64,000 nt of DNA from contig NZ_JAGIBD010000014.1 in the NCBI RefSeq assembly GCF_017744555.1, positions 1-64,000 of the forward strand. Reading direction: 5' to 3'. Within the stretch, counting starts at the first letter, position 1, and the number at the start of each line of letters is the position of its first letter. The notes beneath the pieces were generated by a model. That model searched no databases and had not been told where the DNA came from. It saw only the letters and a program-made list of their open reading frames with translations. This document shows, piece after piece, positions 44,651 through 51,996 of this stretch. A program made the position numbers and the translations under genes. Origin of the DNA: Cellulomonas sp. (lineage in GTDB: Bacteria > Actinomycetota > Actinomycetes > Actinomycetales > Cellulomonadaceae).

Positions 44651-45286
44651 TCAGAGCGCGCGCAGCGCGACGACCGTGCGACCCTGCAGCCGCCAGTGCT
44701 CGAGCACCGCGAAGCCGCACGGGGGAGCCAGCAAGGACAGCGCCCGGGCTCCGACCCTCGCCCACGGCAGGGGCCGGCTCGAGCGCCCGTCGTCGAGCCG
44801 CAGCGTGAGCGGGGTCGTGTCGTCGGCGTCGTCGTCGGGGTCCGTCTCGACGAGCACGAGCCCGCGCGGGCCGACGAGCAGCCGACACCGGCGGAGCAGG
44901 GAGGCCGGGTCGCCCCCGATGCCGATGTTCCCGTCGGCGAGCAGCACCGTGCCCCAGCGCCCCTCGGCCGGGAGCGCCTGCTCGACGGCGCGGCGCAGCG
45001 CCACGGCGCCCCGGTCGCGGGCCTGCGCGACGGCGCGGGCAGAGATGTCGATCCCGAGGGCCGGCACGCCGCGGGCGTTGAGGGCGGCGACGAGCCTGCC
45101 CGGTCCGCAGCCCACGTCGAGCACGGGGGCCTCGCAGCGCGCGAGCATCACCTGGTCGACGGCGTCCGGCTCGTCGCTCCACCGGCCGACGTCGAGCGCG
45201 ACGACACCCGCCGAGCCGACCGACACGACGGCGGCACCGTCGAGGGCGCGCTCGTACACCGTCAGCGGATGCGGCCGCGCAGCCAT
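44651..45286 (-). CDS. SAM-dependent methyltransferase (class I)
   Basis: This 211-residue protein has motif I VLDVGCGPGRLVAALNARG near residue 55, followed by ALGIDISARAVAQARDRG. The C-terminal part is less conserved. The start overlaps the upstream gene's stop by one base (TGATG). As the third gene of a GT2 / TIGR04282 / methyltransferase operon, it may methylate a sugar or lipid product. The substrate is unknown. Confidence 0.85.
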   Translation of the reverse strand: MAARPHPLTVYERALDGAAVVSVGSAGVVALDVGRWSDEPDAVDQVMLARCEAPVLDVGCGPGRLVAALNARGVPALGIDISARAVAQARDRGAVALRRAVEQALPAEGRWGTVLLADGNIGIGGDPASLLRRCRLLVGPRGLVLVETDPDDDADDTTPLTLRLDDGRSSRPLPWARVGARALSLLAPPCGFAVLEHWRLQGRTVVALRAL

Positions 45287-45936
45287 CAGCGGGCCGGCGC
45301 CTGGACGAGCACGCGCCAGGCGGCCGCGAACCGGGTGCCCGGCGCGGCGAGGGCCACCGCGCGCGCGTCGGTAGGCTCGTCGACGTCGCGCAGCGGGGGG
45401 AGGAGCCGCACGCTCAGGCCGAGGTCGTGGAGCCGTGCGAGCTGAGCCGCGCCTGTCTGGGGGGTCGACATCGGGATGCCGTCGAACACCCGGGGGTTCG
45501 CGGTCCGCAGCCCGATCGCCCAGTAGCCGCCGTCGTCCGTGAGCCCCAGGACGGCGTCCGCGCCGCGGAAGTCGACCGATCCCAGGTGGGCCGCGAGCTG
45601 CGGCGTGTCCATCCCGACGAGCAACGCGGGTGAGCGGCCCGGCCGGTCGAGCACGGCCGCGAAGGCGGCGGACAGCCGCTCGCCGAGCCCGCCCGAGGGC
45701 TGTGGGACGACGTCGAACCCGCGGGGAAGCCAGTCGCCGGGGGCGCCGTCGAGCACCGCGACCCGGTGGTGGGCGGGCTCCGCAGCCAGCGCGGCGACCG
45801 TGTCCTCCAGCGCCGCGCGCGCGAGGGCGGCGGCCTCCTCGGGGCGGAACGCGCTGTGCAGGCGGGTCTTGACGCGACCGGGGATCGGCTCCTTCGCCAG
45901 CACCACCAGCGTGCGTGCCGGCTCCCGGGGCGTCAC
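45286..45936 (-). CDS. TIGR04282 (DUF2064) family glycosyl/nucleotidyltransferase-like protein
   Basis: This 216-residue GT-A-fold protein has LVVLAKEPIPGRVKTRLHSA at the N-terminus, GLGERLSAAFAAVLDRPG, VGMDTPQLAAHL and DAVLGLTDDGGYWAIGLR, all typical of the family often labelled arsenosugar biosynthesis glycosyltransferase. Real substrates are largely unknown. The GTG overlaps the upstream GT2 stop by four bases (GTGA). Confidence 0.85.
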   Translation of the reverse strand: MTPREPARTLVVLAKEPIPGRVKTRLHSAFRPEEAAALARAALEDTVAALAAEPAHHRVAVLDGAPGDWLPRGFDVVPQPSGGLGERLSAAFAAVLDRPGRSPALLVGMDTPQLAAHLGSVDFRGADAVLGLTDDGGYWAIGLRTANPRVFDGIPMSTPQTGAAQLARLHDLGLSVRLLPPLRDVDEPTDARAVALAAPGTRFAAAWRVLVQAPAR

Positions 45937-46583
45937 GAGGCGAGCACCGCGGACATGTCCCGGACCGCCCGCGCGACGCCCAGCGGCGTCCCGGTCACCT
46001 TGGACCGGCCGGTCCGTGCCGCGTAGTCGACCTCGACCTCGTGCACGTGCCACCCGGCGTCCGCGGCCCGCACCACCATCTCGAGCGGGTACCCGGACCG
46101 GCGGTCCACGAGCCCGAGGTCGAGGAGCGCGTCGCGTCGGGCGGCGCGCATCGGCCCGAGGTCGTGCAGGCGGATGCCGGTGCGGCGCTCGAGCCGGCCG
46201 ACGAGGACGCGGTTGGCGTACCGGAGGTGCCACGGCCACGCGCGCGAGGACGTGGGTCGACGGCGTCCCAGCACGAGGTCGGCCGCGCCGCCGGCGACCG
46301 GGTCGACCACCCGGTGCAGCTGGCGTGGGTCCAGACTCCCGTCCGCGTCCATGAACGCGACCACGGGCGCCGACGCCGCGCGCAGGCCCGCGTGGCACGC
46401 CGCACCGAACCCGCGCAGCGGCTCGTGCACGACGACCGCACCATGCGCGCGGGCGACCGTCGCGCTCCCGTCGGTCGAGCCGTTGTCGACCACGAGAGCG
46501 CGGACCCCGTCGGGGACCCGCGGGAGCAGCCAGGCGAGCGCCTCGGCCTCGTCGAGGCAGGGAAGCACCAGGTCCACGCGCAT
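45933..46583 (-). CDS. Family 2 glycosyltransferase
   Basis: This 216-residue GT2 enzyme of the DPM1/polyprenyl-phosphate-sugar synthase type has VDLVLPCLDEAEALAWLLPR, VVDNGSTDGSA, FMDADGSLDPRQL (DXD) and FGAACHAGLRAA. There are no membrane helices. It could make a polyprenyl-phosphate sugar used by the GT-C-like membrane protein in the same locus. The ATG follows TAGCGT (46595-46590) by 6 nt, so the transcript is probably leaderless. First gene of the minus-strand operon. Confidence 0.87.
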   Translation of the reverse strand: MRVDLVLPCLDEAEALAWLLPRVPDGVRALVVDNGSTDGSATVARAHGAVVVHEPLRGFGAACHAGLRAASAPVVAFMDADGSLDPRQLHRVVDPVAGGAADLVLGRRRPTSSRAWPWHLRYANRVLVGRLERRTGIRLHDLGPMRAARRDALLDLGLVDRRSGYPLEMVVRAADAGWHVHEVEVDYAARTGRSKVTGTPLGVARAVRDMSAVLAS

Positions 46584-46652
46584 CCGTCCACGCTAGGGTC
46601 GGCGCCTCCTGGTGCGACCGGCGCGGTGGATGACCGCTACCTGACGGATCCT

Positions 46653-46702
46653 CGTGACGAACACGTGACGCGCACGCCGGTGGCCGGACGGCGGGCTAGC
46701 GT
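46653..46702 (+). promoter_or_regulatory. Promoter of the OmpR-type two-component pair with direct-repeat site
   Basis: CGTGACG occurs twice (46653-46659 and 46664-46670), 11 bp apart, just upstream of the expected -35 zone of a promoter whose -10 is TAGCGT (46697-46702). Tandem direct repeats with 10-11-bp period are typical binding sites of OmpR-family regulators, suggesting autoregulation. The divergent GT2 promoter lies at 46590-46595. Confidence 0.45.
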
Positions 46703-46709
46703 GAGGCGC

Positions 46710-47432
46710 ATGCCCATGGTTCTGGTGGTGGACGACGAAGAGCTCGTGGTGCAGAGCGTCGCCGCCTACCTCCGGGCCGACGGGGTCGACGCGACGATCG
46801 CCGGTGACGCCCGCGAGGCGGAGCGGGTGTGGCGCACCCGACGTCCCGACGCGGTGGTGCTCGACGTCCGGCTGCCGGGCGCGTCCGGTCTCGACCTGCT
46901 GCGCAAGATGCGGCAGGACGCCGACCGGACACCGGTCGTGCTCCTGTCCGGCCTGGACACGGTGGACGACCGCATCCTCGGCCTGGAGGTCGGCGCCGAC
47001 GACTACCTCATCAAGCCCTTCAGCCCGCGCGAGCTCGTGCTGCGCCTGCACGCGCTGCTGCGACGCGGCGACATCCGGCCCGAGGACGGGATGCGCCCGT
47101 TCACCGTCGGACCGCTGACGCTCGACCCGTCCGTGCGGACGGCGTCGCTCGCCGGGGAGGTCCAGACGCTCGCCCCGCGCGAGTTCGACCTGCTGATGTT
47201 CCTCGCCCGGCACGCGGGGTCGACGTTCGGGACCCGGGAGCTGCTCCGGCGCGTGTGGGGCTGGGACTTCGGCGACGACTCGACCGTGGTGGTCCACGTG
47301 CGACGACTGCGCCGCAAGTTCGAGCCCGACCCGTCCGACCCCGTCCTGCTGACGACCGTCCGCGGGACCGGCTACCGCTGGGCGACGGCCGACGAGCTGT
47401 CCGCGGCCGTCGGGGGGCGGGCGCCGGCATGA
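46710..47432 (+). CDS. OmpR-family response regulator
   Basis: This 240-residue regulator has a receiver domain (VLVVDDEELVVQSVA; phosphoacceptor Asp in AVVLDVRLPGASG near residue 52; YLIKPFSPREL Lys near 103) and a winged-helix output domain (LAPREFDLLMFLARHAGSTF; DSTVVVHVRRLRRKFEPDP; VRGTGYRW). TAGCGT lies 7 nt before the ATG, fitting a leaderless transcript. The stop overlaps the kinase ATG by four bases. Confidence 0.93.
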   Translation: MPMVLVVDDEELVVQSVAAYLRADGVDATIAGDAREAERVWRTRRPDAVVLDVRLPGASGLDLLRKMRQDADRTPVVLLSGLDTVDDRILGLEVGADDYLIKPFSPRELVLRLHALLRRGDIRPEDGMRPFTVGPLTLDPSVRTASLAGEVQTLAPREFDLLMFLARHAGSTFGTRELLRRVWGWDFGDDSTVVVHVRRLRRKFEPDPSDPVLLTTVRGTGYRWATADELSAAVGGRAPA

Positions 47433-48577
47433 GCCGCGACCTCTGGTTCATGACGGGGGTGACCGCCGTGTGCGCCGTGGTCGTCGGCGCCCTCGGTGTG
47501 CTGGTGGTCGGCCGCGTGCGACGGGCGTCGCTGGTCGCGGCGCTGGTCGTCACGGCCCTCGTGCCGACGGCCGTGGTGGCGCTCGCCCTGTGGTTCAACG
47601 TCGGCGCGATGTTCCTGTCGGACCACGACGCGCAGGTCGCGCGCCTGGTCCTCGGACTCTCGTGCGTGCCGGCGGTGGTGCTCGCGGTGGTGCTCGGGCG
47701 GATGCTCGTGGCCGACGTGCGCGCGGTCGGCGTCCAGGCCAGGGCGCTCGCCTCGGGGCAGCCGCCGGCGGGGTCGACGCCGGTGACCGCCGAGCTCGCG
47801 GCGCTGGCCGACGAGCTCGCCCGGACCCGCGCCCGGCTCGACGCGTCGCGCGAGCGGGAACGGGCGCTCGAGAGCGCCCGGCGTCAGGTCGTCGCGTTCG
47901 TGAGCCACGACCTGCGTTCTCCGCTGTCGGGGATCCGCGCGACGGTCGACGGTCTGCGGGACGGCGTCCTCGTCGACACCGACGCCGCGTACGCGGGGAT
48001 CGACGCCGCGACAGAGCGGCTCGGCCGGATGATCGACGACCTCGCCGAGCTGTCCAGGCCCGACCCCGCCCCCACCGCCCGCGCGCCGGAGCGCGTGTCC
48101 CTGAGCGCGGTGCTCGACGACGTGCTCGCCCACTCGGCCGCGGGCGCCACGGCGCAGCAGGTGACGCTTCTGGTCGACGTCGAGCCCGGGCTCGAGGTGC
48201 TCGGGGTGCCGGACGAGCTCGCCCGCGTCCTCGACAACCTCGTCGGGAACGCCGTGCGCAGCAGCGGGGCCGGCGGCACGGTCCGCGTGGCCGGCTACCG
48301 GGTCGACGGTGAGGTACGCGTCGCGGTCGAGGACACGTGCGGCGGCATCCCCGACGACGAGCGCGCCCACGTCTTCGACGAGGGCTTCCAAGGGAGCGGG
48401 CCGCACCGGACGCACGCGGGCGCCGCGCACCATGCCGGCGTGGGCTCGTCCGGTTTGGGTCTCGCGATCGTCGACTCGGTGGTCGCGGCGCACGGTGGCC
48501 GGGTCGGCGTCGAGCCGACCGAGGCGGGCTGCCTGTTCGAGGTGCAGCTCCCCGCGAACGCCGGCGCCCCCGACTGA
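47429..48577 (+). CDS. Sensor histidine kinase
   Basis: This 382-residue kinase has two or three N-terminal membrane helices, a HAMP-like region, an H-box VVAFVSHDLRSPLSGIRATVDG (phosphoacceptor His near residue 158), an N-box NLVGNAVRSSGAGG near 272, a G1 box DTCGGIPDDER and a G2 SSGLGLAIVDSVV. There is a His-rich insert (HRTHAGAAHHAG) between G1 and G2. It is coupled to the OmpR regulator. Confidence 0.92.
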   Translation: MSRDLWFMTGVTAVCAVVVGALGVLVVGRVRRASLVAALVVTALVPTAVVALALWFNVGAMFLSDHDAQVARLVLGLSCVPAVVLAVVLGRMLVADVRAVGVQARALASGQPPAGSTPVTAELAALADELARTRARLDASRERERALESARRQVVAFVSHDLRSPLSGIRATVDGLRDGVLVDTDAAYAGIDAATERLGRMIDDLAELSRPDPAPTARAPERVSLSAVLDDVLAHSAAGATAQQVTLLVDVEPGLEVLGVPDELARVLDNLVGNAVRSSGAGGTVRVAGYRVDGEVRVAVEDTCGGIPDDERAHVFDEGFQGSGPHRTHAGAAHHAGVGSSGLGLAIVDSVVAAHGGRVGVEPTEAGCLFEVQLPANAGAPD

Positions 48578-48580
48578 GCG

Positions 48581-49609
48581 TCAGGCCTCCTGCAGGAGGT
48601 CCGCGAGCCCCGCGGCCAGGCCCGTGCGCGCCCTCCACCCGAGAACCTTCGCGGCGCGCTCGGACGAGGCGGTCACGTGCCGCACGTCGCCCAGGCGATA
48701 CTCACCGGTGACCACGGGCGGCGGGCCGTCGAGCGCGTCCGCCAGCGCGGCGGCCAGGCCGCCGACCGTCGTCACCGTGCCGGACCCGACGTTCAGTGCG
48801 ACCGGACCGATGGGTCCTCCCGCCGCGGCGACCACCGCGGCGGCCACGTCCTCGACGTGGACGAAGTCGCGCCGCTGCGCGCCGTCCTCGAACACCCGCG
48901 GCGCCCGGCCCGCGGCGAGCGCGGACCGGAACAGCGAGGCGACCCCCGCGTAGGGCGTGTTCCGCGGCATCCCGCGGCCGTAGACGTTGTGGAACCGCAG
49001 CGCGACGCCGGACCCGCCGGTGTCGCGCGCCCACGCCGTCAGGAGGTGCTCGCCGTGCACCTTGGTCGCGGCGTACACGTTGCGGGGGTCCAGCGGAGCG
49101 TCCTCGGTGACGAGGCCCGGCGTGAGGACGCGGTCGCACCGGGGGCACCGCGGATCGAACGCGCCCGCGTCCAGGTCGGCCCGCCGACGGGGCGCGGGGG
49201 CGACGGCGCCGTGCTCCGCGCAGTCGTACGCACCCTCGCCGTACACGACCATCGAGCTGGCCAGCACGACGTGACCGACGGACCGTCGCCGGGCCTGCCG
49301 CAGCACGGTGGCGGTGCCGAGGTCGTTGGACGAGACGTAGTCGACGACGTCGTCGAGGTCGACCCCCAGCCCGACCTTCGCGGCGAGGTGCACCACGACG
49401 TCGGTCCCCGGCATGACCTGGTCGAGGACGTCCTCGTCCCGCACGTCGCCGATCACGAGCCGCGCGCCGGGCGCCGTCCGGGCGACGCCGTCCGGGTGGA
49501 CGTCGGGCCGCAGGCTGTCGAGGACCGTCACGTCGTGGCCGTCCTCGAGCAGCCGACGGACGGTCGGCCTGCCGATGAACCCGGCCCCGCCGGTGACGAG
49601 CACGCGCAT
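48581..49609 (-). CDS. NAD-dependent epimerase, dTDP-L-rhamnose 4-epimerase-like
   Basis: This extended SDR enzyme has 342 residues. The nucleotide-binding motif VTGGAGFIGRPT opens the protein and the catalytic YxxxK occurs in NVYAATKVHGEHLL near residue 190. A Cys/His insert with DCAEHG and CPRCDR before the active site resembles the metal-knuckle of L-rhamnose 4-epimerases. It is convergent with the kinase gene (3-bp gap). It probably supplies a modified sugar nucleotide to the glycosyltransferases nearby. Confidence 0.8.
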   Translation of the reverse strand: MRVLVTGGAGFIGRPTVRRLLEDGHDVTVLDSLRPDVHPDGVARTAPGARLVIGDVRDEDVLDQVMPGTDVVVHLAAKVGLGVDLDDVVDYVSSNDLGTATVLRQARRRSVGHVVLASSMVVYGEGAYDCAEHGAVAPAPRRRADLDAGAFDPRCPRCDRVLTPGLVTEDAPLDPRNVYAATKVHGEHLLTAWARDTGGSGVALRFHNVYGRGMPRNTPYAGVASLFRSALAAGRAPRVFEDGAQRRDFVHVEDVAAAVVAAAGGPIGPVALNVGSGTVTTVGGLAAALADALDGPPPVVTGEYRLGDVRHVTASSERAAKVLGWRARTGLAAGLADLLQEA

Positions 49610-49743
49610 GCCCTCAGGATGGCCGGGCCGTCGTGGTCCTCGCGCCGCCGGGATGGTGACGGCTTCCTGACGACGGCCGGCCGCACGGGTCAAGGGCGTC
49701 ACCCCCGGGCTACGTTCGGCTCGTCGTCGACGAAGGGATCTCC

Positions 49744-50565
49744 GTGAGCCAGGACGCGTCTCCCATCGGGGTCATCGGAGGCTCCGGCCTCTACGAGCTG
49801 CTCGACGCGGCGCAGGACGTCGCCGTGGAGACGCCGTACGGCCCGCCCAGCGACACCCTGCGAGCCGGCAGGCTCGGGGGCCGCCGGGTGGTGTTCCTCC
49901 CGCGGCACGGGGCCGACCACCGCCTCGCGCCGCACCAGGTCGACTACCGCGCCAACCTCTGGGCGCTGCGGACGCTCGGCGTCCGCCGGGTCCTGGCAGC
50001 GTCGGCGGTCGGCGCGCTGCGTCCCGACCTGCCCGCCGGGACCCTCGTCGTGCCGGACCAGGTCATCGACGCGACCTGGGGCCGGGCGTCCACCTACTAC
50101 GACGTCGAGGGGGCCGTCGTGCACGTCGGGTTCGCGGACCCGTTCTGCCCGCAGGGTCGGCGCGCGGTCGTGGACCTCACGGACCCGCCGATGCCGGTCG
50201 TCGACGGGGGCACGATGGTGGTCATCCAGGGGCCACGCTTCTCGACCCGTGCCGAGTCACGGCGCAACGCGGCGGCAGGCGGCGACGTCGTCGGGATGAC
50301 CGGGATGCCCGAGGCCGGTCTCGCCCGTGAGCTGGCCCTGTGCTACACGGGCCTGGCCGTCGTCACCGACGCGGATGCCGGGGTCGACGCGTCGGCGGCC
50401 GTGTCGCACCAGGCCGTGCTCGACGAGTTCGCGCGGAGCGTCGACCGGCTTCGGGCCGTTCTCGCCCGGGTCGTCGAGGCGCTCCCGGCGGACGACGAGT
50501 GCGTCTGCCGGCACGCGCTCGACGGGCTCCGGCTGCCGTTCGAGCTCCCGGGCGAGGGGCCCTGA
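49744..50565 (+). CDS. mtnP: S-methyl-5'-thioadenosine phosphorylase family protein
   Basis: This is a purine-nucleoside phosphorylase-type enzyme of 273 residues that cleaves methylthioadenosine (or a related nucleoside) with phosphate. Motifs are GVIGGSGLYELLD, FLPRHGADHRLAPHQVDYRANLWAL, VVIQGPRFSTRAESR and VGMTGMPEAGLARELALCYTGLAVVTD. The Pro in GMTGMPE and TDADAG fit the family. AAGGGA precedes the GTG. In this locus it might act on a 5'-modified nucleoside in a sugar pathway, but a simple salvage role is equally likely. Confidence 0.88.
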   Translation: MSQDASPIGVIGGSGLYELLDAAQDVAVETPYGPPSDTLRAGRLGGRRVVFLPRHGADHRLAPHQVDYRANLWALRTLGVRRVLAASAVGALRPDLPAGTLVVPDQVIDATWGRASTYYDVEGAVVHVGFADPFCPQGRRAVVDLTDPPMPVVDGGTMVVIQGPRFSTRAESRRNAAAGGDVVGMTGMPEAGLARELALCYTGLAVVTDADAGVDASAAVSHQAVLDEFARSVDRLRAVLARVVEALPADDECVCRHALDGLRLPFELPGEGP

Positions 50566-50568
50566 ACG

Positions 50569-50587
50569 GGCCGGCAAGCAGCCGGTC
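50569..50587. terminator. Bidirectional hairpin between convergent genes
   Basis: GGCCGGC pairs with GCCGGTC (one G-U pair) around a 5-nt loop, exactly between the ends of the convergent phosphorylase and VOC genes. Confidence 0.45.
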
Positions 50588-51023
50588 AGTCCTTCGTGAG
50601 CTCCTCGGCCAGCATCACGAGCGTGCCGCTGGGGCCGCGGAGATAGGTGAGCCGGTAGACGTCCTCGTACGTCGCGACGCCGCGCAGCGGGTAGCAGCCG
50701 TGCCGCGCGGCGATCTCCAGGGCTGCGTCGAGGTCGTCGACCGAGAACGCGACGCGGTGCATGCCGATCTCGTTCGGCAGGGTGGGCTCGGTCTCGATCG
50801 CGTCGGGGTGGAGGTACTCGAAGAGCTCGAGGCGGCCGTGTCCGTCGGGGGTCTGCAGCATCGCGATCCGGGCGTGGTTGCCGTCGAGGCCCACGGCCGT
50901 GTCGGTCCACTCCCCGCTGACCGTCTGCCGGCCCACGACCGTCAGCCCGAGGTCGACGTAGAAGGCGATCGCCGCCTCGAGGTCGCGGACGGCGATGCCG
51001 ACGTTCTCCAGCGTGATGGGCAT
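50586..51023 (-). CDS. VOC (glyoxalase/bleomycin-resistance) family protein
   Basis: This 145-residue metalloprotein fold has paired beta-alpha-beta-beta-beta modules: NVGIAVRDLEAAIAFYVDLG at the N-terminus and HRVAFSVDDLDAALEIAARHG in the second half. Candidate metal ligands are His in MHRVAF and Glu in RLELFEY. TAGCGT (51035-51030) lies 6 nt before the ATG, suggesting a leaderless transcript. The substrate is unknown. Confidence 0.85.
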   Translation of the reverse strand: MPITLENVGIAVRDLEAAIAFYVDLGLTVVGRQTVSGEWTDTAVGLDGNHARIAMLQTPDGHGRLELFEYLHPDAIETEPTLPNEIGMHRVAFSVDDLDAALEIAARHGCYPLRGVATYEDVYRLTYLRGPSGTLVMLAEELTKD

Positions 51024-51063
51024 GGCGTCACGCTAGCAACGGGGCAGACGCGCTGTTCAGCCG

Positions 51064-51987
51064 CTACGACGCAGCGAGCAGGGGGAGCCGGCGCACGCTC
51101 CGGAACGCTCGGAGGGTGCCGTCGACGGGGTCGCTGAACGTGAGCTGCCCGGCGAGCAGCTGCAGCGGGCGGCTGAAGTCGTCGACCTCGACGTCCCGCA
51201 CCTCGGGGTACAGGGGGTCGTCGACGATGGGGATGCCCAGGCCGTGCAGGTGCAGGCGGAGCTGGTGGGTGCGGCCCGTGGTGGGCGTCAGGCGGTAGAT
51301 CCCTCGACCGTCCACCTCCGACTCGAGCTCCACGCGCGTCTCGGCGTTGGCCGGTGCGCCGGGCACCACGTCGGCGCGCCATTCGCCGCGCTCCTTGCGG
51401 ATGTGGTTGCGCACGACGACCGGGAGCGCCAGGTCCGCGCGCAACGGCGCCAGCGCCCAGTACGTCTTGTGCACCGCTCGGCGCTCGAACAGCTCCTGGT
51501 ACGGCCTGCGCCACTCGGCCGTCGTCGCGAGCATCAGCAGTCCGGAGGTGACGCGGTCCAGACGGTGCAGCGGGGACAGCTCCGGCAGGTCGAGCTCGGC
51601 ACGCAGCCGCACGACGACGCTCTGCACCACGTGCCGGCCGCGGGGGATCGAGGAGAGGAACGCCGGCTTGTCGACGACCACGAGCCGGTCGTCGCGATGC
51701 ACCACGTGGACCGGGGCCGTCACCTCCGGCTCGTCGCGCAGGTCGCGGTGGAACCACACGAAGCGCTGCGGGACGAACGGGTCGCCGGCACGGACCACCC
51801 AGCCCGCCTCGTCGACGAAGCACTCCCGCTCCAGCATGCCGCCCACGTCGACGTGGGCGGGCAGCCTGTCGCGCAGCCAGTCGCCCATCGTCGACCACGC
51901 GTCCGCGCGGGCACGATCGCGGCTCGGGGTGCACAGCCACGCGGCGCTCAGACCGTGCCTGGTCGGCAGCGGCGATCGGGGAGGCAC
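51064..51987 (-). CDS. RluA-family RNA pseudouridine synthase
   Basis: This 307-residue enzyme isomerises uridine in rRNA or tRNA. The catalytic motif LSPLHRLDRVTSGLLML holds the conserved Asp near residue 150; VVVDKPAFLSSIP and TGRTHQLRLHLHGLGIPIVDDPLY are also typical. There is no S4 domain. TAGGGT lies 6 nt before the GTG start. Confidence 0.9.
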   Translation of the reverse strand: MPPRSPLPTRHGLSAAWLCTPSRDRARADAWSTMGDWLRDRLPAHVDVGGMLERECFVDEAGWVVRAGDPFVPQRFVWFHRDLRDEPEVTAPVHVVHRDDRLVVVDKPAFLSSIPRGRHVVQSVVVRLRAELDLPELSPLHRLDRVTSGLLMLATTAEWRRPYQELFERRAVHKTYWALAPLRADLALPVVVRNHIRKERGEWRADVVPGAPANAETRVELESEVDGRGIYRLTPTTGRTHQLRLHLHGLGIPIVDDPLYPEVRDVEVDDFSRPLQLLAGQLTFSDPVDGTLRAFRSVRRLPLLAAS

Positions 51988-51996
51988 CCGCCCACC

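Noticed and set aside
49744..50565. Arsenosugar biosynthesis as the function of the 41-50 kb locus
   Set aside because: The family name of the TIGR04282 protein suggests it, but ArsM- and ArsS-like genes are absent and the other enzymes are generic.
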